Part shown: positions 19,401 through 27,693 of the stretch, piece after piece
Position numbering within the stretch: position 1 is the first letter of the stretch
How the letters are laid out: each line of letters begins with the position of its first letter
From: CAISIP01 sp965278985
GTDB lineage: Bacteria > Pseudomonadota > Gammaproteobacteria > Burkholderiales > Burkholderiaceae_C
Assembly (NCBI GenBank): GCA_965278985.1
Contig: OZ257131.1
Coordinates: forward strand, 6,138,001-6,202,000
Length of the DNA stretch: 64,000 bases
Direction: 5' to 3'
Made by a program: the position numbers and the translations under genes
The notes under the pieces: generated by a model
Database searches by the model: none
What the model was told of the DNA's origin: nothing
The model's input: only the letters and a program-made list of their open reading frames with translations

Positions 19401-20076
19401 AGCCCTGGCGCGCTGGAACTCACCGTCCCGCGGCGCCGTGACGCCGGCCGAGTTCATCCCGGTGGCCGAGAGCTCCGGCCTGATCCTGCCGCTGGGCCAC
19501 TGGGTGCTGGAATCCGCGTGCGCGCAGCTGGTGCGCTGGGCCGCCGACCCGGCGTTCGCGGGCCTGAGCCTGTCGGTGAATGTCAGCGCGCACCAGTTCC
19601 GCGACGTTGCCTTCGTGCCGCAGGTGCGCACGGTGCTGGAGCGCAGCGGTGCCAACCCGAGGCTGTTGAAGTTCGAGCTGACCGAAAGCCTGCTGGCCCA
19701 CAACGTCGACGACATCGTGCGCAAGATGGGGGCCCTGCGTGCCGAGGGCATCGGTTTCTCGCTGGACGACTTCGGCACCGGCTACTCGTCGCTGAGCTAC
19801 CTCAAGCGGTTGCCGCTGGACCAGATCAAGATCGACCAGTCCTTCGTGCGCGACGTGCTCACCGATCCCAGCGACGCGGCCATCGCCCGCACCATCGTGG
19901 CTTTGGGCGAGAGCCTGGGCCTGAACGTGGTGGCCGAAGGGGTGGAAAACGCCGGCCAGCATGGCTTCCTGGTGGGCGAGGGCTGCCACGCGTTCCAGGG
20001 CTTTTTCTTCAGCCGTCCGGTCGAGATCGCGGCCTTCGAAAGCTTCGTGCGCGAGCACCTTCGTCCGCCAGCCTGA
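16489..20076 (+). CDS. Membrane c-di-GMP enzyme: Cache-HAMP-PAS(x3)-GGDEF-EAL
   Basis: This 1195-residue sensor has a membrane helix at about 18-38, a periplasmic Cache domain, a second helix at about 303-320, HAMP at about 320-375, three PAS domains (starting near 374, 503 and 634), GGDEF and EAL. The cyclase motif is intact (RLGGDEFVVLL, about 839-843) and so is the phosphodiesterase motif (GAEALARW, about 971, with DDFGTGYSSLSYLKRLP). Both activities are possible. Within the periplasmic part, residues about 232-262 form a Ser/Ala repeat (SASASTSVSSSGSASASVS) followed by an acidic stretch, an unusual low-complexity insertion. Start TTG 16489 gives MPENRFPFNVGRWPVRSQ. It has its own promoter. 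Confidence 0.93.
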   Translation: MPENRFPFNVGRWPVRSQLVYLLMVILLPVFVALVWYFADERDRARAQAESVVGTSAERVQANIDRFLTEQELVLSRLAARPQVRAMDPRRCDPQLAEYVQLHPEFPNVLLADLEGNLVCTAQPLRMPATSVRDRAWWNRVRLADGFLVGDVMIGPATGRRLVRMSYPVRDEDGHIAGVLVMPADLQATNGRLMQVSNEKVRTTVRDAAHQVLWQSAPPGMPAMAGQAAAPTQTPSASASASTSVSSSGSASASVSAPSDDEDADAPLPIRVLSAVDRTAWVLESQMSQEDALAETAVARNRLVVAGLVLFALGFFLAWRISLRILRPIEALAQVARRVAGGDLQARTHADDGPPEVHAVATQINRMLEVQSRHERALAHREQLFRSLFDSNPVPHMLQRVGGSIVDVNSAFVQASGYAREELLGRTISEIGFWGTAQDRTRSSEMLQREGGLDGFEGVVRLRNGERRFVLLSARMLEIDGAQHYLHSIVDITERRRVEQALRDREERLSFLLSRTSAVIYTSRAHGDFATTFVSDSVTGLLGYRPSEFLASPLFWSSRLHPADAADFFAAKSRLLEEGSLVQEYRFLHKDGSYRWIHDEIRLYRDAEERPHELIGFWVDVTERRKAERMVRDSENRFRTLTALSSDWYWEQDRDFRFVRSGQDDGAAAGDEVVEGQTHWDTVALNLGEKEWDQHRAVLAAHQQFRDFEICRLDAQQRIRWISISGAPFFDEQGRFQGYRGVGRDITAQKQAADRIYQLAFFDSLTGLPNRRRLMEQLRRALVVAARHHGFGAVLFIDLDNFKSLNDTRGHDIGDLLLQQVASRLAGCVRGVDTVARLGGDEFVVLLDDLSTVQAEAATQAEVVGHKILQTLGQPYDLHGREHRSTPSIGITLFGEHAPNVEELLKQADLAMYQAKNSGRNTLRFFDVGMQANVDRRVALEADLRVALARGELLLHYQPVVLADGRVVGAEALARWNSPSRGAVTPAEFIPVAESSGLILPLGHWVLESACAQLVRWAADPAFAGLSLSVNVSAHQFRDVAFVPQVRTVLERSGANPRLLKFELTESLLAHNVDDIVRKMGALRAEGIGFSLDDFGTGYSSLSYLKRLPLDQIKIDQSFVRDVLTDPSDAAIARTIVALGESLGLNVVAEGVENAGQHGFLVGEGCHAFQGFFFSRPVEIAAFESFVREHLRPPA

Positions 20077-20121
20077 AGGCTACAATGCCTCGGCACCCTT
20101 AGCTGCAAGAATCGTGCCTCT

Positions 20122-20751
20122 ATGAAATCCTGGAAGACCCTCCTGTCCGTGCTGTGCGCCATGCTTCTGGCGCCGGGCGTGGTGCTGGCCGAGCGTGCGG
20201 ACCGCACCAAGCCGATGAACATCGAATCGGACACGCTGCGCTACGACGACAACAACCAGACCAGCGTGTTCACCGGCAAGGTGGTGCTGACCAAGGGCAC
20301 CATGGTCATCCGCGGTGCCCGCCTGGACGTGCGCCAGGACGCCCAGGGCAACCAGTTCGGCGTGGTGACGGCCGAGCCCGGCAAGCTGGCCTTCTTCCGC
20401 CAGAAGCGCGACACCGCCCCCGGTGCCCAGGAAGAGTTCATGGAAGGCGAGGCCGAGACCATCGAGTACGACAGCAAGATCGATACCGTGCGTTTCCGCA
20501 AGCGCGCCCAGCTGCGGCGCTACCTGGGCACGCAGATGAACGACGAGATGAACGGCGTGCTGATCGTCTACGACAACACCACCAGCATCCTGACCGTGGA
20601 CGGCGGCCCGGCCAAGAGCGGCGACGGCCTCACGGGCCGGGTGCGCACCATGCTCACGCCGCGCAACGACCCCACCACGTCCACGCCCCCGGCGCCGGCC
20701 GCCCCGCAACCCTTGCGCCGTTCCGGCACCATCGGCGGGGCCCCGCAGTGA
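20122..20751 (+). CDS. lptA: LPS transport periplasmic protein LptA
   Basis: This 209-residue beta-jellyroll bridge protein has a signal peptide (MKSWKTLLSVLCAMLLAPGVVLA) and the OstA-like signature NIESDTLRYDDNNQTSVFTGKVVLTKG. It links LptC in the inner membrane to LptD in the outer membrane and carries LPS across the periplasm. The C-terminus is a Pro/Ala-rich tail. It overlaps lptB by 4 nt (GTGA), as expected for the lpt operon. A TACAAT at 20081-20086 could be a -10 box. The usual upstream partner lptC is missing here; a GGDEF-EAL gene precedes it instead. Confidence 0.95.
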   Translation: MKSWKTLLSVLCAMLLAPGVVLAERADRTKPMNIESDTLRYDDNNQTSVFTGKVVLTKGTMVIRGARLDVRQDAQGNQFGVVTAEPGKLAFFRQKRDTAPGAQEEFMEGEAETIEYDSKIDTVRFRKRAQLRRYLGTQMNDEMNGVLIVYDNTTSILTVDGGPAKSGDGLTGRVRTMLTPRNDPTTSTPPAPAAPQPLRRSGTIGGAPQ

Positions 20752-21566
20752 GCCAGGTTCCCCTGGCCGACGCGCCGCCCTCGGCCGCGCCGCAGCAGCC
20801 TGCGGCATCGGCGTCCGGTGGCGCCGGCAGCCTGCTGGAGGCCCGCCACCTGCAGAAGTCTTACGGCAGCCGCCAAGTGGTAAAGGACGTGTCGCTGTCC
20901 GTGCGCAAGGGCGAGGTCGTGGGGCTGCTGGGCCCCAACGGCGCGGGCAAGACCACCTCCTTCTACATGATCGTGGGCCTGGTGCGGGCCAGCGGCGGCG
21001 ACATCCTCATCGACGGCGCATCGGTGGAGCACATGCCCATCCACCGCCGCGCCCGGCTGGGGCTGAGCTACCTGCCCCAGGAGGCCTCGATCTTCCGCAA
21101 GCTCAACGTGCAGGAGAACGTGCGCGCGGTGCTGGAGCTGCAGACGGACGACGCGGGCAAGCCGCTGCCGCCGCAGGAGATCGAGCAGCGCCTCACGGGG
21201 CTGCTGCAGGACCTGCGCGTGGACCACCTGCGCGATTCGGCGGCCATGGCGCTGTCCGGCGGCGAGCGCCGCCGCGTGGAGATCGCGCGGGCGCTGGCGA
21301 CGCAGCCACGCTTCATCCTGCTGGACGAGCCCTTCGCCGGCATCGACCCCATCGCGGTGATCGAGATCCAGCGCATCATCGGCTTCCTGCGGGACCGTGG
21401 CATCGGCGTGCTGATCACCGACCACAACGTGCGCGAGACCCTGGGCATCTGCGACCACGCCTACATCATCAACGAAGGCAACGTGCTGGCCCGCGGCACC
21501 CCCTCCGAGATCGTGGAGAACGCCGACGTGCGGCGCGTCTACCTCGGCGAACACTTCAGGATGTGA
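20748..21566 (+). CDS. lptB: LPS export ABC transporter ATPase LptB
   Basis: This 272-residue cytoplasmic ATPase of the LptB2FGC machine has Walker A GPNGAGKTTSFYMIVGL, signature LSGGERRRVEIARAL, Walker B FILLDEPFAGIDP and the H-loop in VLITDHNVRETL, ending YLGEHFRM as in classic LptB. An N-terminal extension of about 28 residues (SQVPLADAPPSAAPQQPAA) precedes the ABC fold. GTG 20748 overlaps the lptA stop. A start further in cannot be excluded because the extension is low-complexity. Confidence 0.95.
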   Translation: MSQVPLADAPPSAAPQQPAASASGGAGSLLEARHLQKSYGSRQVVKDVSLSVRKGEVVGLLGPNGAGKTTSFYMIVGLVRASGGDILIDGASVEHMPIHRRARLGLSYLPQEASIFRKLNVQENVRAVLELQTDDAGKPLPPQEIEQRLTGLLQDLRVDHLRDSAAMALSGGERRRVEIARALATQPRFILLDEPFAGIDPIAVIEIQRIIGFLRDRGIGVLITDHNVRETLGICDHAYIINEGNVLARGTPSEIVENADVRRVYLGEHFRM

Positions 21567-21657
21567 TGCCTCAGCGCCCTCCCACGCTGCTACCCGGATC
21601 CGGTGCACCATCGCTCGTCGGCGGATGGGGCACGGCCTCCCGCGCCATCCCGTCGGC

Positions 21658-23247
21658 ATGAAACCCGGTCTCTCGTTACGCGTCTCCCAGCACCTGGCGC
21701 TCACGCCCCAGCTGCAACAGTCCATCCGGCTGCTGCAGCTCTCCACGCTCGAGCTGAGCCAGGAGGTGAACCAGATGCTGGACGAAAACCCGTTCCTGGA
21801 AGTCTCCGAGGACGGGTTGGCGCGCGAGGAATTCGGGCTGGCGCAGGCCGATGCCACCGTGCCGCAGGCCGACCGCGAGGCCGAGATGTCGCCCGCGGCG
21901 ATCGGCGACACCGGCCCCGACATCAGCAGCGCGTCCTCGGACGAGGAAGTCACGCCGCTGTCGGCGCACGACGACCAGAGCTGGGAGGGCGATGGCACGC
22001 AGGACCGCCCGGCCGACGACCTGGAGTGGGGCGGTGACGCCAAGGCGCACGGCAACAACCTCGACGGCGACGACGAGTTGGACGTGGGCGAGCTCAACCG
22101 CAGCCAGGAAACGTTGCAGGAGCACCTCCACCGCCAGGCCCTCGCCACGCGCCTGGGCCGCGAGGACGGCATGGCGCTGCGCTTCCTGATTGAATCGCTG
22201 AACGACGACGGGTACCTGGAGGATTCGCTGGAGAGCCTCGCCGCCGGCCTGAGCCCCGCGAACGACGAGGAAATGGAACAGCTGGTGCACCACTTCAAGG
22301 TGGCGCTGAACATCCTGCACGGTTTCACGCCGGTCGGCGTCGGCGCGCGCGACCTGGGCGAATGCCTGCGCCTGCAGCTGCTGGCGCTGCTGCGGGGGCG
22401 CCCTCGCGACACGCAGCCCGACCCGGTCCTGATGCTGGGCCTGCGCGTCTGCGCGCAGCCCATGGACCTGCTGGCGCGCCGCGACACGCGCCGCCTCGCG
22501 CAGCTGTGTGGGAGCAGCGACGCGGCGGTGCGCGAGGCGCTGGTGCAGATCGCACGCCTGGAGCCCAAGCCCGGCCGGCGCTTCGTCAACGTGGAGCGCA
22601 ACATCATCGTGCCCGACGTGCTGGTGGTGCAGGTGGGCAAGGGTGCGCAGCCGCGCTTCCGCGCGCAGATCAACCCCGAGGTGATGCCGCGGCTGCGCGT
22701 GCACGACATCTATGCCAACGCGCTCAAGCAGCACCGCGGCCACGGCACCGACGCTGCCAACTACGCCTCGCTGCAGCAGCGCCTGCAGGAGGCGCGCTGG
22801 TTCATCAAGAACATCCAGCAGCGCTTCGACACCATCCTGCGCGTGAGCACGGCCATCGTGGAGCGGCAGAAGAGCTTCTTCCAGCACGGCGTGCTGGCCA
22901 TGCGCCCGCTGGTGCTTCGCGAGATCGCCGACGAGCTGGGCCTGCACGAATCCACCATCAGCCGCGTGACCACCGCCAAGTACATGGCCACGCCGCAAGG
23001 TACCTACGAGCTCAAGTATTTCTTCGGCTCGGGACTTGGCACGGAGTCCGGTGGCAACGCATCGAGCACGGCCGTGCGCGCGCTGATCAAGCAGTTCATC
23101 GATGCCGAGTCACCGAAGAAGCCGCTCTCCGACAACCAGCTATCCGACATGCTGAAGGAGCAGGGCATCGCCTGCGCGCGCCGCACGGTCGCCAAGTACC
23201 GCGAAGGCCTGAAGATCGCCCCCGCCAGCCTGCGCAAGGCGTTGTGA
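21658..23247 (+). CDS. rpoN: RNA polymerase sigma-54 factor
   Basis: This 529-residue sigma factor has the Gln-rich activator-interacting region I (LRVSQHLALTPQLQQSIRLLQLS), an acidic region II (about residues 60-150), the core-binding domain, the helix-turn-helix (LREIADELGLHESTISRVTTAKYM) and the RpoN box ARRTVAKYRE at 508-517, all canonical. I choose ATG 21658 (MKPGLSLRVSQHLA); an upstream ATG at 21625 adds only 11 unlikely residues. rpoN after lptB is conserved in Proteobacteria, but here the usual downstream hpf/ptsN/hprK genes are absent and an rRNA methylase gene follows 7 nt later. Confidence 0.97.
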   Translation: MKPGLSLRVSQHLALTPQLQQSIRLLQLSTLELSQEVNQMLDENPFLEVSEDGLAREEFGLAQADATVPQADREAEMSPAAIGDTGPDISSASSDEEVTPLSAHDDQSWEGDGTQDRPADDLEWGGDAKAHGNNLDGDDELDVGELNRSQETLQEHLHRQALATRLGREDGMALRFLIESLNDDGYLEDSLESLAAGLSPANDEEMEQLVHHFKVALNILHGFTPVGVGARDLGECLRLQLLALLRGRPRDTQPDPVLMLGLRVCAQPMDLLARRDTRRLAQLCGSSDAAVREALVQIARLEPKPGRRFVNVERNIIVPDVLVVQVGKGAQPRFRAQINPEVMPRLRVHDIYANALKQHRGHGTDAANYASLQQRLQEARWFIKNIQQRFDTILRVSTAIVERQKSFFQHGVLAMRPLVLREIADELGLHESTISRVTTAKYMATPQGTYELKYFFGSGLGTESGGNASSTAVRALIKQFIDAESPKKPLSDNQLSDMLKEQGIACARRTVAKYREGLKIAPASLRKAL

Positions 23248-23254
23248 GCATCCT

Positions 23255-24535
23255 GTGAACCAACTGACACTGTTTCTCCCCTGCGCCGCAGGCGTCGAAG
23301 GCTTCCTGGAACAGGAGCTGCGCCGCGTCGCCGACGTGGGCGAGGTGCAGGCGCGCCGCGGCGGCGTGGCCGTGCAGGGCAGCTGGCGCAGCGTGCTGCA
23401 GGCCAACCTGCACAGCCGCCTGGCGCAGCGCGTGCTGGTGCAGCTGTTCCATGCGCAGTACCGCAACGAGCAGGACCTGTACCGCGTGGCCAGCGAGGTG
23501 GCGTGGGAGATCTGGTTCACGCCGCGCCAGTCCATCAAGATCGAGGTCACGGCGCAGCACAGCCCGCTGACCAGCCTGAACTTCGCCGCGCTGAAGATCA
23601 AGGACGCGGTGGTGGACCGCTTCCGCGCCAAGGCCGGTGGCGTTCGGCCCGACGTGAACACGCAGTGGCCCGACGTGCGCATCTTCGCGCACCTGACCAC
23701 GGACACCGTCACGCTGTACATCGACACCTCGGGCGAGGCGCTGTTCAAGCGCGGCTGGCGCGAGGACAAGGGCGAGGCGCCGCTCAAGGAGACGCTGGCC
23801 GCCGCCATGCTGGCGGCCAGCGGCTGGACCGAAGACCCCACGCTGCCGCTCTATGACCCTTGCTGCGGCAGCGGCACCATCGCCATCGAGGCCGCGCAGA
23901 TCGCCTGCAATATCGCGGCCGGCAGCCAGCGGCGCTTCGCCTTCGAGAAGATGCTGCCGTTCCAGCCGCACGTGTGGAGCGCCTTGCTGAACGACGCGCA
24001 ACAGGCGCAGCGCCTTCCGGCCGCCGGTGCCCAGCCCCGCATCTTCGGCAGCGACGTGGCACACCGCATGGTGGACTTCGCGCAGCGCAATGCCCAGCGT
24101 GCCGGGGTGGCGCAGTTCGTGGAGCTGCGTGGGGGCGATGCGCTGCAGCGCATGCCGCCCTGCGAAGCCCCCGGCGTGATGGTGCTGAACCCGCCCTACG
24201 GCGAGCGCATCGAGGCCGCTGGCGTGGCCGGCACGCAGGCGCGGCACCGGCGCGGCGGCGAGGCACCGGTGCGCGAGCAGGCCCAGACGCAGGACGGCGG
24301 CGACTTCTTCGCCCAGCTGGCCACGCACTGGAAGCGCAACTACGCGGGCTGGAGCGCCTGGATGCTCACGCCCGACCTCAAGCTGCCCGGCAAGATGCGG
24401 CTCAAGGAGTCGCGCCGCGTGCCGATGTGGAACGGCCCCATCGAATGCCGGCTGTTCCGCTTCGACATGGTGCGGGGCTCGGCGCGTGCCGTGGCCGCCC
24501 CTGCGACGCCGCCCGCCGCCGATCCTGCCCCCTGA
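23255..24535 (+). CDS. rlmL: THUMP-domain rRNA large-subunit methyltransferase (RlmL N-terminal type)
   Basis: This 426-residue SAM-dependent enzyme has an N-terminal ferredoxin-like/THUMP region (residues 1-165) followed by a Rossmann methylase. Its motifs are YDPCCGSGTIAIEAAQIA (SAM binding) and the catalytic MVLNPPYGERI near 313, the N-P-P-Y signature for base N-methylation. It matches the m2G2445-forming half of E. coli RlmL; the RlmK half is absent, so a stand-alone RlmL/YpsC-like protein is the best description. An insertion of about 30 residues (AAGVAGTQARHRRGGEAPVREQ) follows NPPY. GTG 23255 lies 7 nt after rpoN. Confidence 0.88.
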   Translation: MNQLTLFLPCAAGVEGFLEQELRRVADVGEVQARRGGVAVQGSWRSVLQANLHSRLAQRVLVQLFHAQYRNEQDLYRVASEVAWEIWFTPRQSIKIEVTAQHSPLTSLNFAALKIKDAVVDRFRAKAGGVRPDVNTQWPDVRIFAHLTTDTVTLYIDTSGEALFKRGWREDKGEAPLKETLAAAMLAASGWTEDPTLPLYDPCCGSGTIAIEAAQIACNIAAGSQRRFAFEKMLPFQPHVWSALLNDAQQAQRLPAAGAQPRIFGSDVAHRMVDFAQRNAQRAGVAQFVELRGGDALQRMPPCEAPGVMVLNPPYGERIEAAGVAGTQARHRRGGEAPVREQAQTQDGGDFFAQLATHWKRNYAGWSAWMLTPDLKLPGKMRLKESRRVPMWNGPIECRLFRFDMVRGSARAVAAPATPPAADPAP

Positions 24536-24546
24536 GCTTACCGTCC

Positions 24547-24999
24547 ATGTCCGACGCCGCTGCCGTGGTGCTGGACACCAACATCGTGCTGGACATGCTG
24601 CTCTTCGCCGACCCGGCCACGCGGGCACTGTCCGACGCCCTGGCGCAAGGCACGGTGGTGTGGCTGGCCACGGACGCGATGCGCGAAGAGCTGGTGCGGG
24701 TGCTTACCTACCCGCACCTCGTGGCCTGGGCACAGCGGCATGGCCGCGCGTTGCCGCAGGTGCTGCAGGGCTTCGATGCGCGCACCCGCCGCATGCCGGT
24801 GGCGCCCGTGGCAGCACCACGCTGCAGCGATCCCGATGACCAGAAGTTCATCGACCTCGCCGTGGCCCACCGTGCCAGCCTGTGGAGCAAGGACCACGCC
24901 GTGCGCCGGCTGCGGCGCGCCCTGGCCGCGGTGGGCGTGCAGGTGCCGCCTCAGGAGCCCGTCGGCCGCGCGCCCCGGTCCACGCGCGGAATCCAGTAG
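24547..24999 (+). CDS. PIN-domain putative ribonuclease (toxin-like)
   Basis: This 150-residue PIN-domain protein has the N-terminal metal-binding Asp in VVLDTNIVLDML (Asp10), a conserved Glu region in MREELVRVLTYP, the acidic core SDPDDQKFIDLA and SKDHAVRRL. It belongs to the group annotated as putative toxin-antitoxin system toxin component, PIN family. No antitoxin gene flanks it; the rRNA methylase gene lies 11 nt upstream. A role as a solitary RNase is as likely as a toxin role. Its last 49 nt overlap tail-to-tail with the converging MFS gene. Confidence 0.85.
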   Translation: MSDAAAVVLDTNIVLDMLLFADPATRALSDALAQGTVVWLATDAMREELVRVLTYPHLVAWAQRHGRALPQVLQGFDARTRRMPVAPVAAPRCSDPDDQKFIDLAVAHRASLWSKDHAVRRLRRALAAVGVQVPPQEPVGRAPRSTRGIQ

Positions 25000-26156
25000 G
25001 CCAGCTGTCCCGCGGCGACGAAGGACAACACGCCGGTCACGGCGATGCCCGCACCCAGCGTCAGCGTGGCCGCGAGCAGCGACAGCAAGGCCGGCCCGCA
25101 GGATCCGCCGATGTCCGCCAGCAGGCGCCACACGCCGAGGAAATGCGCGCGTCCCTTGCGGGGTGCATGGTCCGCGCCCAGCGTCATCATCATGCCCGAG
25201 CCGATGCCGTTGCCGAAGCCGATCACCATCGACACGACCAGCAGCATGATGGCACCCGCCGTGAGCGGCAGCACCAGCATGCCGAGGCCCATGATGACCA
25301 GCGAGGGCACCACCACCCACAGCCGGCCCTTCTGGTCCATGACCTTGCCGGCGGGATAGAACAGCAGCATCTCCACGCCACCCGCCAGGCCATAGATCAG
25401 CGAAGTCACCGAGGGGGCCAGCGCGAGCTGGTCGCCCCATAGCGGGATGATGGTCTGGCGCGTCGTGCGCACGGCGCTGACCAGCAGGATGCCGAGGCCG
25501 AGGGTGACGAAGACGTGGCGGTTCTCGCGCAGCGTGGACAGGATCGTCGGCGCCTCGTGGCCGGCGGGCGCATGCCGGCTGGCACCGTCCACCCGCAGGT
25601 CCGGTACCGAAGCGGCCACGGCGCCGGCCACCAGCAGGGCCACGATGCCGATGCCATAGGCCGCCACGAGGCCGAAGCGGTGCATGGCCGCGGCCGCGAC
25701 GAAGGGGCCGATGAACATGCCCACGCGCATGGTGCCGCCCAGCGTGGACATGGCGCGGGCGCGGAACTCGGGCGGCACCACCTCGGTGAGGTAGCTCTGC
25801 CGCGCCAGCGTGAACACGGCCTGCGACATGCCGATCATGAAGCAGCCCGCCGCGAAGGGCAGCAGGTGCCCCGTCCACCCGCACAGCGCCATCGCCAGCG
25901 CGCACCATAGTGCGCCCGCGACGATGGCCCAGCGCTCGCCACGGTGCATGGTGATCAGCGAAGCGGGGATGTTGCTGACCAGCGAGCCGATGCCGATCAG
26001 CGCCACCAGCAGCGCCGAGGTGGGCACCGAGGCGCCCATCGCCAGTGCGGTCAGCGGCACCACCGGCAGGATCGCCCCTTCACCGATGCCGAAGAGCAGG
26101 GTGGGCCCGAAGGCGGGGATCGCGATCTGCCGGAGCGAGAAGGTGGAAGCGGTCAT
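24951..26156 (-). CDS. Major facilitator superfamily transporter
   Basis: This 401-residue transporter has about 12 hydrophobic helices. The MFS loop 2-3 region is represented by SLITMHRGERWAIVAGAL, and the mid-protein loop carries DGASRHAPAGHEAPTIL. The N-terminus (MTASTFSLRQIAIPAFGPTLLFGIGEGAI) starts at ATG 26156. It looks like the drug/metabolite efflux branch of MFS, but the substrate is unknown. Its 3' end overlaps the PIN gene by 49 nt on the opposite strand. No divergent regulator is present. Confidence 0.9.
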   Translation of the reverse strand: MTASTFSLRQIAIPAFGPTLLFGIGEGAILPVVPLTALAMGASVPTSALLVALIGIGSLVSNIPASLITMHRGERWAIVAGALWCALAMALCGWTGHLLPFAAGCFMIGMSQAVFTLARQSYLTEVVPPEFRARAMSTLGGTMRVGMFIGPFVAAAAMHRFGLVAAYGIGIVALLVAGAVAASVPDLRVDGASRHAPAGHEAPTILSTLRENRHVFVTLGLGILLVSAVRTTRQTIIPLWGDQLALAPSVTSLIYGLAGGVEMLLFYPAGKVMDQKGRLWVVVPSLVIMGLGMLVLPLTAGAIMLLVVSMVIGFGNGIGSGMMMTLGADHAPRKGRAHFLGVWRLLADIGGSCGPALLSLLAATLTLGAGIAVTGVLSFVAAGQLAYWIPRVDRGARPTGS

Positions 26157-26296
26157 CGGTCAGCCGGAATTGCCAGGGAATGCAGCGTCGGCCGTGGGGA
26201 CGAAAGAGACCATCGGCCAAAGAAAATGCCCGGCTCCATGCAAGGAGGTCGGGCATCGTCGGGGTCACAGCGCAGCGGCCGGATTGTCCCTCAGGC

Positions 26297-26328
26297 GCGA
26301 AGACCCTGTCTTCGCCCTGGGCGCCAGG
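26297..26328. other. Two tandem hairpins between acyl-CoA dehydrogenase and MFS genes
   Basis: GCGAAGAC (26297-26304) pairs with GTCTTCGC (26308-26315) around CCT. Directly after it, CCTGG (26316-26320) pairs with CCAGG (26324-26328). They lie in the 183-nt gap just after the stop of the minus-strand acyl-CoA dehydrogenase gene. There is no T-run, so this is a weak terminator or an mRNA 3' stabiliser. Confidence 0.4.
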
Positions 26329-26339
26329 GCCGGCGGGGT

Positions 26340-27587
26340 TCAGCCCATCGTGATGGACTTCTTCGCGGCCGCGCGCTTGGCCAGCTCGATCTTGGCGATG
26401 GCGTTGCGGTGCACTTCGTCCGGGCCGTCTACCAGGCGCACGGTGCGCTCGTGGGCATAGGCCTGGGCCAGCCAGAAATCCTGGCTCACGCCGGCCGCGC
26501 CGTGGGCCTGGATGGCCCAGTCCAGGATGCGGCAGGACATGTTGGGCGCCACCACCTTGATCATCGCGATCTCGGAGCGGGCCTGCTTGTTGCCCACGGT
26601 GTCCATCATGTGGGCCGCATTCAGCGTGAGCAGGCGGGCCTGGTCGATCATGCAGCGCGACTCGGCGATGCGTTCGTGCCAGATGCTCTGCTCGGCCAGC
26701 GGCTTGCCGAAGGCCACGCGTGACTGCAGGCGGTCGATCATCAGCTCCAGGCCGCGTTCGGCGGCACCGATGGAACGCATGCAGTGGTGGATGCGGCCCG
26801 GGCCGAGGCGGCCCTGGGCAATCTCGAAGCCGCGGCCTTCGCCCAGCAGGATGTTCACCACCGGCACGCGCACGTTCTCCAGCACGATCTCCATGTGGCC
26901 GTGGGGCGCGTCGTCGTAACCGAAGACGCTCAGGTGGCGCAGCACGGTGACGCCCTTGGTGTCGCGGGGCACCAGCACCATGGACTGCTGCGCATGGCGC
27001 GGGCCCTCCGGGTCGGTCTTGCCCATCACGATGAAGATGGTGCAGTGCGGGCTGCCGGCGCCCGACGAGAACCACTTGCGCCCGTTGATGACGTATTCGT
27101 TGCCCTCGCGCACGATGCTGCACTGGATGTTCGTGGCGTCCGACGAGGCCACGGCGGGCTCGGTCATCAGGAAGCCCGAGCGGATCTTGCCTTCCAGCAA
27201 CGGGTCGAGCCAGCGCTGCTTCTGTTCCTCGGTGCCGTAACGCTCGAAGGTCTCCATGTTGCCGGTGTCGGGGGCGGAGCAGTTGAACACCTCGCCCGAC
27301 CACTGCACGCGGCCCATCACCTCGCACAGCGGTGCGTAGTCGAGGTTGGAGATGCCGCCCTGGCCCTTGTAGGGATGGGGCAGGAACATGTTCCACAGGC
27401 CGGCTTCGCGCGCCTTGGGCTTGAGCTCCTCGATCAACGGCACCTCGACCCAGGGATTGCCCGCGCGGCGGAAGCCGTTCATTTCGTCGTGGAAACGGGC
27501 CTCGTTGGGGTAGATGTGCTTGTCGAAGAAAGCGTTGAGGCGCTCCAGCAGGCCCCGTGTCTTCTCGGAATAGGAGGTGGAAATCAT
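26340..27587 (-). CDS. Acyl-CoA dehydrogenase family protein
   Basis: This 415-residue flavoenzyme oxidises an acyl-CoA to the 2-enoyl-CoA and passes electrons to ETF. It has the N-terminal helical domain, the FAD/substrate middle domain (FLMTEPAVASSDATNIQCSI, then INGRKWFSSGAG), and the C-terminal helical domain ending in WAIQAHGAAGVSQDFWLAQAYAHERTVRLVDGPDEVHRNAIAKIELAK. The latter is typical of the ACAD10/11-like branch. I place the start at ATG 27587 (MISTSYSEKTRGLLERL); the longer frame upstream is not protein-like. Chain-length preference is unknown. Confidence 0.92.
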   Translation of the reverse strand: MISTSYSEKTRGLLERLNAFFDKHIYPNEARFHDEMNGFRRAGNPWVEVPLIEELKPKAREAGLWNMFLPHPYKGQGGISNLDYAPLCEVMGRVQWSGEVFNCSAPDTGNMETFERYGTEEQKQRWLDPLLEGKIRSGFLMTEPAVASSDATNIQCSIVREGNEYVINGRKWFSSGAGSPHCTIFIVMGKTDPEGPRHAQQSMVLVPRDTKGVTVLRHLSVFGYDDAPHGHMEIVLENVRVPVVNILLGEGRGFEIAQGRLGPGRIHHCMRSIGAAERGLELMIDRLQSRVAFGKPLAEQSIWHERIAESRCMIDQARLLTLNAAHMMDTVGNKQARSEIAMIKVVAPNMSCRILDWAIQAHGAAGVSQDFWLAQAYAHERTVRLVDGPDEVHRNAIAKIELAKRAAAKKSITMG

Positions 27588-27693
27588 GCAGTCTCCGGCA
27601 GGTCGATGTGAGGCGCGTATTGCATCACCATCGCCAGGGGCCCAAGGTCGCGCAGGCGACCTTGGCGGGCACTTCTGTGCCGGAGGTGACAGC

